A DNA stretch of 64,000 nucleotides, taken from assembly GCF_029855045.1 (NCBI RefSeq), contig NZ_CP123228.1:248001-312000 (forward strand). Direction: 5' to 3'. A program made the position numbers and the translations under genes. Under the pieces are notes generated by a model. That model saw only the letters and a program-made list of their open reading frames with translations. It searched no databases and had not been told where the DNA came from. The stretch is from Piscinibacter sp. XHJ-5. Its GTDB lineage: Bacteria > Pseudomonadota > Gammaproteobacteria > Burkholderiales > Burkholderiaceae_C. This document shows, one piece after another, positions 19,691 to 26,422 of this stretch (positions are counted from its first letter, which is position 1; each line of letters begins with the position of its first letter).

Positions 19691-20607
19691 CGGGGCTGTC
19701 CGACAACGAAAGACGTGGCCTGTGGTTCGGCCTGCTCGGCGTCGTCATCTTCGCGATGACGCTGCCCATGACACGGCTGGCCGTCGGCCCGGCGTCGGAC
19801 CCGCAGCTTCCGCCGCTGTTCGTCACCGCCGGACGCGCGGCCTTTGCCGGCGTGCTCAGCGTCGTCTACCTGCTGCTGACGCGAGCGCCTCGCCTGCACG
19901 GAGAGGACCTGCCGGCGCTCGCGGTGTCCGCCGCCGGCACCGTGGTCGGCTTTCCGCTCTTTCTCGCGCTGGCGCTGCGCCATGTCGACGCCACGCATGC
20001 GGCCGTGATCACCGGCGTGCTGCCCCTGGGCACGGCGCTGGCCGCCGCGCTGCACCTGCGGCAGAGGCCGTCGAACGGCTTCTGGATCTGCGCCGTGCTG
20101 GGCTGTGCCCTGGTGCTGGCGTTCGCGGCGTACCGCGGCAGCGGCGCCCTCGTTGCCGCCGACGGGCTCCTGCTGCTGGCCGTGGCCAGCGCGTCGATCG
20201 GCTACGTGGCCGGCGCCCAGCTGTCGTCGCGCATGCCCGCCGAGCGCGTGATCTGCTGGGTGCTGGCTGCCAGTCTGCCGCTCACGGCGCCGGCCGCCTG
20301 GCTCGCGTGGCCGGTGCAGCCGGCGAGCGCGTCGGCGTGGGCAGGCTTCGGCTACGTCACGCTGTTCTCGATGTGGCTGGGGTTCTTCGCCTGGTACCGC
20401 GGACTCGCCCTCGGCGGGACGGTGCGCGTGAGCCAGGTGCAGCTCGTGCAGCCTTTTCTCGCGCTGCTGTTCGCCGTGCCGGTGCTCGGCGAGCAGCTCG
20501 ATGCGATGACCGTGGCGTTCTCGCTGGCGGTGATCGCGACGGTGTTCGCCGGAAAGCGCATGCCGGTCGATGTGCGGCGCCATGCCGCTTCCCTTCGGAG
20601 TTCCTGA
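19687..20607 (+). CDS. EamA/DMT family transporter
   Basis: 306 residues with about ten predicted membrane segments in two EamA repeats (first repeat around FAMTLPMTRLAVGP, second ending VQPFLALLFAVPVLGEQL). The drug/metabolite transporter superfamily includes many amino-acid and metabolite exporters; the substrate cannot be deduced. The start overlaps the lysE-like stop by ATGA, and its own stop overlaps the next start as TGATG, so translation is coupled. Having two unrelated exporters in one operon suggests export of a product or toxic intermediate. Confidence 0.88.
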   Translation: MTGLSDNERRGLWFGLLGVVIFAMTLPMTRLAVGPASDPQLPPLFVTAGRAAFAGVLSVVYLLLTRAPRLHGEDLPALAVSAAGTVVGFPLFLALALRHVDATHAAVITGVLPLGTALAAALHLRQRPSNGFWICAVLGCALVLAFAAYRGSGALVAADGLLLLAVASASIGYVAGAQLSSRMPAERVICWVLAASLPLTAPAAWLAWPVQPASASAWAGFGYVTLFSMWLGFFAWYRGLALGGTVRVSQVQLVQPFLALLFAVPVLGEQLDAMTVAFSLAVIATVFAGKRMPVDVRRHAASLRSS

Positions 20608-21776
20608 TGACCTTCCAGCAAGCCCGCCGTGCCGCGCGCATGAATCCATCCATCATTCGCGAGATCCTGAAGGTGACCGAACGGCCGGGCATCATCTCGC
20701 TGGCCGGCGGGCTGCCGTCGCCGGACACCTTTCCGGTCGAGGCGATGCGCGACGCGGCCGAGCGCGTGCTGCGCGACTCGCCGCGCGAGGCGCTGCAGTA
20801 CGCGGCGAGCGAAGGCTACGGGCCGCTGCGCGAGTGGGTGGCCGGCCACCTGGCGGGGCAGGGCCAGCGCGTCGAGGCGTCGCAGGTGCTCATCACCACC
20901 GGCTCGCAGCAAGGCCTCGACCTCGTCGGGAAGGTGCTGATCGACGCCGGCAGCCGGGTCGCCGTGGAGTCGCCGACCTACCTCGGTGCGCTGCAGGCGT
21001 TCGCGCCGTACGAGCCGGAGCTGGTCTCCGTGGCCTGCGACGACGACGGGCCGCTGCCCGAGGGGCTCGATGTGGCGCGCGGCGCACGCTTCCTGTATGC
21101 CCTGCCGAACTTCCAGAACCCCAGCGGACGCTGCATGAGCGAGGCGCGCCGGGCCGCGCTGGTCGAGCGCGCGCTGGCGCTCGGGCTGCCGCTGGTCGAA
21201 GACAACCCCTACGGCGACCTGTGGTTCGATGTCGCCCCGCCGGCGCCGCTGGCGTCGCGCTGGAGCGATGGCGTCGTCTACCTCGGCTCGTTTTCCAAGG
21301 TGCTCGCGCCCGGGCTGCGGCTGGGTTACGTCGTGGCGCCCAAGCCGCTGTGTCCCAAGCTGCTGCAGGCCAAGCAGGCCGCCGACCTGCACACGCCCAG
21401 CTTCAACCAGCGCTTGGTGCACGAGGTGATCCGCGACGGCTTCCTGCAGACCCACGTTCCGACGATTCGACAGCGCTACCGCGCGCAGCGCGACGCGATG
21501 CGCGCGGCGCTGGAACGTCACATGCCGCCGGGGTGCCACTGGAACGTGCCGAGCGGCGGCATGTTCTTCTGGCTCGAGCTGCCCGAAGGCGTCGATGCGA
21601 TGCAGCTGCTGCCGCATGCGGTCGAGCGCGGCATGGCGTTCGTGCCGGGCGCCGCGTTCTACGCCGACCATCCGAAGCCGAACACGCTGCGCCTGTCGTT
21701 CGTGACGGTCTCGCCGGAGCGCATCGAGCAGGGCATCGCGATGCTCGCGCAAGCGCTGAAGGAGAACGCACTGTGA
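20607..21776 (+). CDS. PLP-dependent aminotransferase, class I/II (2-aminoadipate-type)
   Basis: 389 residues, fold-type-I aminotransferase. The N-terminus PGIISLAGGLPSPDTFPVE is typical of the LysN/AAT (2-aminoadipate or branched/aromatic aminotransferase) group. The PLP lysine is in YLGSFSKVLAPGLRLGYV, the PLP-binding Asp in LVEDNPYGDL, and the carboxylate-binding Arg in NTLRLSFVT. It probably transfers an amino group from an amino acid to 2-oxoglutarate; the substrate is unknown. It is coupled by one-base overlap to the transporter upstream and by GTGA to phzF downstream, and its similarity to the MocR effector domain hints at a shared ligand. Confidence 0.9.
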   Translation: MTFQQARRAARMNPSIIREILKVTERPGIISLAGGLPSPDTFPVEAMRDAAERVLRDSPREALQYAASEGYGPLREWVAGHLAGQGQRVEASQVLITTGSQQGLDLVGKVLIDAGSRVAVESPTYLGALQAFAPYEPELVSVACDDDGPLPEGLDVARGARFLYALPNFQNPSGRCMSEARRAALVERALALGLPLVEDNPYGDLWFDVAPPAPLASRWSDGVVYLGSFSKVLAPGLRLGYVVAPKPLCPKLLQAKQAADLHTPSFNQRLVHEVIRDGFLQTHVPTIRQRYRAQRDAMRAALERHMPPGCHWNVPSGGMFFWLELPEGVDAMQLLPHAVERGMAFVPGAAFYADHPKPNTLRLSFVTVSPERIEQGIAMLAQALKENAL

Positions 21777-22609
21777 ACCGCTTCGATTTCACGCAGGTCG
21801 ACGTCTTCACCGATACGCCGCTGCGCGGCAACCCCGTCGCGGTGGTGCATGCGGCAGTGGGCCTGAGCGACGCGCAGATGCAGGACTTCGCCCGCTGGAC
21901 CAACCTGTCGGAAACGACCTTTCTGCTGCCGCCCACCTCGGCCGAGGCCGATTACCGGCTGCGCATCTTCACCCCGGGCGGCGAGCTTCCGTTCGCCGGC
22001 CATCCCACGCTCGGCAGCTGCCACGCCTGGCTGGAGCGCGGCGGCGTGCCGCGCACGCCGGGTCGCGTCGTGCAGCAGTGCGCGCACGGCCTGGTCACGA
22101 TCCGCCTCGATGGCGCGCGCACGGCGTTCGCCGCGCCGCCGATGACGCGCGGGCCGGTGGACGCGGCGCTGCTGGAGAAGGTGCGCGCGGCGCTCGGCCT
22201 GCCGGCCGACAAGGTGCACGCCGCGCAGTGGCTCGACAACGGTCCGAAGTGGCTCGGCCTGCTGCTGGACAGCGCGGCCACCGTGCTCGCGGTCGAGCCC
22301 GACCATGCGGCGCTGAAGTCGCTCGCCAAGGTCGGTCTCATCGCCCGGCATGCCGCGCACGCGCCGTGCGCAGTCGAGGTGCGGGCCTTTGCCGATCCGG
22401 TCGGGATTCCCGAAGACCCGGTCACCGGCAGCCTCAACGCCAGCTTCGCGCAATGGCTGATCGCTGAGGGCCACCTGCCGCGCCGCTACGTCGCTGCGCA
22501 AGGCACGCGGCTCGAACGCGACGGCCGGGTGCATGTGGACAGCGACGGCGACACCGTCTGGGTCGGCGGCGCGAGCGTGAGCTGCATTCGCGGCGAGCTC
22601 AGCCTGTGA
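21773..22609 (+). CDS. PhzF family isomerase-like protein
   Basis: 278 residues. PhzF-fold signatures are clear: FTDTPLRGNPVAVV at the N-terminus, the catalytic Glu in NLSETTFLL, GGELPFAGHPTLGSCH in the first half and GIPEDPVTGSLNASFA in the second. The family includes PhzF (dihydro-hydroxyanthranilate isomerase) and many uncharacterised epimerases or isomerases; no phenazine genes are nearby, so phenazine synthesis is unlikely. The GTG start at 21773 overlaps the aminotransferase stop (GTGA), and the stop overlaps the next GTG start in the same way. Confidence 0.9.
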   Translation: MNRFDFTQVDVFTDTPLRGNPVAVVHAAVGLSDAQMQDFARWTNLSETTFLLPPTSAEADYRLRIFTPGGELPFAGHPTLGSCHAWLERGGVPRTPGRVVQQCAHGLVTIRLDGARTAFAAPPMTRGPVDAALLEKVRAALGLPADKVHAAQWLDNGPKWLGLLLDSAATVLAVEPDHAALKSLAKVGLIARHAAHAPCAVEVRAFADPVGIPEDPVTGSLNASFAQWLIAEGHLPRRYVAAQGTRLERDGRVHVDSDGDTVWVGGASVSCIRGELSL

Positions 22610-23265
22610 CGGTCGCACTCGATCATCTGGTCGTCGCCGCGCGCACGCTCGACGAAGGCGTTCGCTGGTGCGAGCAGACGCTGGGCATCAGCCCGACATC
22701 GGGCGGAAAGCATTCGCTGATGGGCACGCACAACCGCGTCTTCTCGATCTCGTCGGCACGCTTTCCACGGGCGTACCTCGAGATCATCGCCATCGATCCC
22801 GAGGCGACGGCCCCGGCACGGCCGCGCTGGTTCGATCTGGACAGCGTCGAGCTGCAGGCGGCGCTCGCGCACGGTCCGCAGCTGGTCCATTGGGTCGCTC
22901 GTTGCGAAGACCTCGACGCGCGGCTGGCCGCGCTGCGCAACGTGGGCATCGATCGCGGCGAGCCGGTCGCTGCGGAACGCGACACGCCGCACGGGCTGCT
23001 GCGCTGGCGCATCAGCCTGCGCGCCGACGGGCAGCGGCTGGCACGCGGGGCGCTGCCCACGCTGATCCAGTGGGGCGATCGGCATCCGGCCGACACGCTG
23101 CCGGCCAGCGACGTCGCACTCGAGAGCCTGCAGGTGGCCGGCGTGCCCGAAGCCGCCTGGCCGCTGTGTGCAGCGGCTGGAGTCGAGGCGGCCGCCGGCG
23201 GCGCGCCGTTGGCCGCCGTGCTGTCGACACCCCGCGGGCGGATCGCCCTTCATTCATCCCACTGA
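22606..23265 (+). CDS. VOC superfamily (glyoxalase-like domain) protein
   Basis: 219 residues. The N-terminal ALDHLVVAARTLDEGVRWCEQTLG is the first beta-alpha unit of a glyoxalase-like (VOC) domain, and the length and layout fit the Glyoxalase_3 type. VOC proteins bind a metal and act on small molecules (dioxygenases, isomerases, lyases) or sequester them; I cannot assign the reaction. The GTG start at 22606 overlaps the phzF stop. It is followed 10 bp later by the dehydratase-like gene, whose GAGGAG ribosome site overlaps the stop of this gene. Confidence 0.85.
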   Translation: MTVALDHLVVAARTLDEGVRWCEQTLGISPTSGGKHSLMGTHNRVFSISSARFPRAYLEIIAIDPEATAPARPRWFDLDSVELQAALAHGPQLVHWVARCEDLDARLAALRNVGIDRGEPVAAERDTPHGLLRWRISLRADGQRLARGALPTLIQWGDRHPADTLPASDVALESLQVAGVPEAAWPLCAAAGVEAAAGGAPLAAVLSTPRGRIALHSSH

Positions 23266-23275
23266 GGAGTCGCCG

Positions 23276-24226
23276 ATGTACAGCCGCGAGTCGCTGCAAG
23301 CCGCCCAGGACACCGTCTATCGCGCCTTCGCGCCCACGCCGCAGCAGCGCTGGCCGCTGCTGGAGCGCCGGCTCGGCGCGCAGGTCTGGGTCAAGCACGA
23401 GAACCACACGCCGGTCGGCGCGTTCAAGGTCCGCGGGGGTCTGACGTACTTCGAGTCGCTGCGCGAGCGCGACCCCGGATGCCGCGGCGTGGTGAGCGCG
23501 ACGCGGGGCAACCATGGCCAGTCGGTGGGGCTGGCGGCGCAGCGGCTCGGCCTGACGGCGACCATCGTCGTGCCGCGCGGCAACTCGGTCGAGAAGAACG
23601 CCGCGATGCGCGCGCTCGGCGTCGAGCTGATCGAGCACGGCGACGACTTCCAGGCGTCTCGCGAGCATGCCCGGCAGCTGGCCGAACGGCATGGGCTGCA
23701 TGTGGTGCCGTCGTTCCACGACGACCTGGTGCGCGGCGTGGCCACCTACTGGATCGAGTTCTTCAGCGCCGTGCAGCCCGACGTCGTGTTCGTGCCGATC
23801 GGGCAGGGCTCGGGCATCTGCGCGTGTGCGGCGGCGCGCCGCCACACGGGCGCGCGCACGCGCATCCTCGGCGTGGTGTCGGCCCACGCCACGGCGTACC
23901 AGCAATCGTTCCGCGAAGGCCGCCTGATCGAATCGCCGGTGACCACGCAGCTGGCCGACGGCATGGCCTGTCGCGTGCCCGACGCGCAGGCGCTGGAGTG
24001 GATCCGCCGCGAGGTCGACGATGTCATTGCCGTCAGCGACGACGAGGTCGCGACCGCCATGCGCGCGTTGTTCGCCGACACGCACAACGTGGCCGAAGGA
24101 GCGGGTGCGGCGTCGCTGGCCGGCGCGCTGCAGCAGAAGGAGCGCTGGGCCGGGCGCACGGTGGGTGTCGTGCTGACCGGCGGCAATGTCGACAGCGCGG
24201 TCTTCGCCAGGGTGCTGGCAGGGTAG
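23276..24226 (+). CDS. Threonine dehydratase-like PLP enzyme
   Basis: 316 residues, fold-type-II PLP enzyme. The PLP lysine lies in HTPVGAFKVRGGLTY; SATRGNHGQSVGLAAQRLG is the substrate loop. The phosphate-binding loop reads PIGQGSGICA rather than the GGGGL of classical threonine deaminase, which places it in a divergent subgroup of serine/threonine dehydratase-like enzymes. There is no C-terminal ACT/regulatory domain, so feedback control by isoleucine is not expected. It is the last gene of the MocR-linked operon and probably removes an amino group by beta-elimination from a hydroxy-amino acid; the substrate is inferred only from the family. Confidence 0.88.
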   Translation: MYSRESLQAAQDTVYRAFAPTPQQRWPLLERRLGAQVWVKHENHTPVGAFKVRGGLTYFESLRERDPGCRGVVSATRGNHGQSVGLAAQRLGLTATIVVPRGNSVEKNAAMRALGVELIEHGDDFQASREHARQLAERHGLHVVPSFHDDLVRGVATYWIEFFSAVQPDVVFVPIGQGSGICACAAARRHTGARTRILGVVSAHATAYQQSFREGRLIESPVTTQLADGMACRVPDAQALEWIRREVDDVIAVSDDEVATAMRALFADTHNVAEGAGAASLAGALQQKERWAGRTVGVVLTGGNVDSAVFARVLAG

Positions 24227-24278
24227 ACGCGGGCTATTGCGCTTCCGCGGCGCGCCACCCCACCCTACGATCGGCGCG

Positions 24279-25154
24279 ATGCAGCGCCGCCCATTCCTCG
24301 CTTGCGCCGGTGCCGCGTGCCTCGCCGCCTGCGGTGTCGACATCACGGTCGTCGACGGCGCCGACGCGCCGTCGTTCGAGCTGCCACGCGCGCCGGCGCG
24401 GCTGGCGCTGGTGCTGGCGGCGGGCGGGCCGCGCGGCTTCGCCCATGTCGGCGTCGTTCGCGCGCTGCACGAGCTCGACGTGCAGCCCGATCTGATCGTC
24501 GGCGCCTCGGTCGGTGCACTGATCGGCAGTGCGATGGCGGCGGGCCTGTCCATCGAACGCATCGAGTCGCTGGCCTTCGATTTCGACTTCTACCGCCTCG
24601 CCCGCTGGTCCCCGATCGACGGCCTGCGCATGGACGGCAGCCGCATCGCCGCGCTGGTGCGCGAATCGCTGGGCGTGCGGGTGTTCACGCAGTTGCGCAC
24701 GCCGCTCGCGGTGGTCGCCACCGACCTGCAGGCGATGAAGCCGGCGGTGTTCAACCATGGCGACCTCGCATCCGCAGTGCAGGCGTCATGCGCGATACCG
24801 GGTCGCTTTGCGCCCGTTCGGGTGCGGGGCCGAGAGATGGTCGACGCCGACCTCGTGAGCCCGCTGCCGGTGCGCACCGCGCGCGATCTGGGCGCACGCA
24901 AGGTCATCGCCGTGGACGTGGCGGTGCACATGGACAAGCCGCGGCCGCCAGGCGCCGAGCGCTACCTCGAGGGCGATCGCGCGAAACGCGAGCAGATCGA
25001 TGCCGAGGCGAGGCTGGCCGACCTGGTGCTGCATCCGTACTTCGGCTATTGGGTCAACCTCAGCCGCGAGTACCGCGAGACCACCGCACGGGCCGCCTAC
25101 GAGCAGACGATGCAGCGTGCGCCCGCGCTGCGAGCGCTCGCGGCCTCGGCCTGA
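24279..25154 (+). CDS. Patatin-like phospholipase family lipoprotein
   Basis: 291 residues. The N-terminus has a short lipobox signal (LAAC, Cys18). The patatin/RssA-type hydrolase core shows the oxyanion loop GGPRGF (residues 49-54) and the nucleophile elbow GASVG (Ser77). The second dyad residue is in MVDADLVSPLPV: Asp189 is present, but the usual DGG/DGA reads DAD. Members hydrolyse acyl esters of membrane lipids. As a lipoprotein it should act in the periplasm or outer membrane. It stands alone, and its stop faces the stop of the Wzz-like gene 22 bp away. Confidence 0.85.
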   Translation: MQRRPFLACAGAACLAACGVDITVVDGADAPSFELPRAPARLALVLAAGGPRGFAHVGVVRALHELDVQPDLIVGASVGALIGSAMAAGLSIERIESLAFDFDFYRLARWSPIDGLRMDGSRIAALVRESLGVRVFTQLRTPLAVVATDLQAMKPAVFNHGDLASAVQASCAIPGRFAPVRVRGREMVDADLVSPLPVRTARDLGARKVIAVDVAVHMDKPRPPGAERYLEGDRAKREQIDAEARLADLVLHPYFGYWVNLSREYRETTARAAYEQTMQRAPALRALAASA

Positions 25155-25176
25155 TGCCGCTCGGCGCCGGCGGCGG

Positions 25177-26400
25177 TCAGCGCCGCCAGTGCCATGCGCG
25201 GCGCAAGACCTGCCAGGATTGCGCGCCCTGCGGGTCCACTTCGCGAACGAAGGCGGCATAGCGGCGCCAGAGGACGAACGCACATGCGCCCAGCAGGCCG
25301 AGCAGCGTGCCGACGATGGTGATCAGCGCGCGGGAGGGCTTGGACTTGTGGTCGGGCGGCAGCGCCTTGTCGACCTGCTGGAGCGTGGCGCCTTCCTTGG
25401 CCTCGTCCAGCTTCGCGATCTCGTACTGGCGGACCATGCCTTCGAGCAGGGTCTCCTGCAGCTTCACTTCGCGCCGGGCGCGCACGTAGTCGACGCTGGC
25501 GGCCGGGATCTTGCCGACGGGCATGTCGACCGCACTGCCGGCTTCGCCGTCGCGACGCGACTCCATGCGGCTTAGCTCGGCGCGCAAGGCGCGCAGCTCG
25601 GAACTCAGCCGCAGCACATCGGGGTTCTGTTCGGTGGCCGCCGTGCGCAGGACCTTGAGCTGAACCTCGCGCTCCGCAATCAGCGCGCGAATCTGTGCCG
25701 CGCCCCCGATCAGCGCCTCCGCCTGCTTGTCGAGCACGATCACGCCGGACTTCTCCTGAACCTTCTGCAGGTCCTGCTCGGCCTTGATCAGATGCTCCTT
25801 GGTCTCCTTGAGCTGCTGCTCGTAGAACACCCGACGCTGCTGCGCCTCGGACACCGCCAGGCGGCCCAGCAGCTTGGTCAGCTCCTCGGGATAGGCATTG
25901 GCGAGATCGGCAGCGAACTTGGCGTCCTCGTCGTCGACCTCGAGGCCGATCACGCCGCTCTTGCGATCCGGAAGGACGCGAACGCGCGTCGGCAGCAGCT
26001 TGCGCAGCGTGTCGTCCAGCTTGATCTTGTAGCGCGCCTTGAGGTCGAAGCGCTGGTCCAGCGCCCGCATCACGCTGTCGCTCTTGAGCAGCGCCACGTA
26101 GAGCTCGTCGGGCGACTTGCTTGCCAGGCCGCCGGCCAGGCCGCCGAGCGAACCCAGCGCTGCCAGGGCCGCGGCCGAGCCGCTCTGCTGCTGCGAGCCG
26201 GGAGGCAAGAGGGTGGTCCGCGCCGTGAAGATCGGCGTGAGCAGCATCGAATAGCCGAGCGCCAGCGCACCCACCGCCACGGTCGCCGTGGCGATCAGCC
26301 GCTTTCCCTCGCCCAGCCAGGTGAGCAGGTCCACCAGCCCGACGCTCGGGCCGTCATCGTCTTGCGCGCGCTCGGCGACGCTGTCGTCTCGGGAGTCCAT
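25177..26400 (-). CDS. Wzz/chain-length-determinant family polysaccharide co-polymerase
   Basis: 407 residues. Two membrane segments (about residues 37-57 and 365-385) flank a long periplasmic coiled-coil region (roughly 190-340), the Wzz/GumC layout. The Pro-rich approach to the second membrane segment (LPPDHKSKPSRALIT) is characteristic. It probably sets the chain length of an exported polysaccharide and couples synthesis to the outer-membrane channel. It has no C-terminal tyrosine kinase domain. ATG 26400 lies 22 bp after the SLBB exporter stop, so the two form an operon; glycosyltransferase and polymerase genes are not in the window. Confidence 0.87.
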   Translation of the reverse strand: MDSRDDSVAERAQDDDGPSVGLVDLLTWLGEGKRLIATATVAVGALALGYSMLLTPIFTARTTLLPPGSQQQSGSAAALAALGSLGGLAGGLASKSPDELYVALLKSDSVMRALDQRFDLKARYKIKLDDTLRKLLPTRVRVLPDRKSGVIGLEVDDEDAKFAADLANAYPEELTKLLGRLAVSEAQQRRVFYEQQLKETKEHLIKAEQDLQKVQEKSGVIVLDKQAEALIGGAAQIRALIAEREVQLKVLRTAATEQNPDVLRLSSELRALRAELSRMESRRDGEAGSAVDMPVGKIPAASVDYVRARREVKLQETLLEGMVRQYEIAKLDEAKEGATLQQVDKALPPDHKSKPSRALITIVGTLLGLLGACAFVLWRRYAAFVREVDPQGAQSWQVLRRAWHWRR

Positions 26401-26422
26401 CGATGAGCCGCTGAATGCGTCG

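Noticed and set aside
21773..22609. Phenazine biosynthesis from PhzF homology
   Set aside because: No phzA-E or phzG genes are nearby; PhzF-fold proteins without these genes are a broad isomerase-like family.
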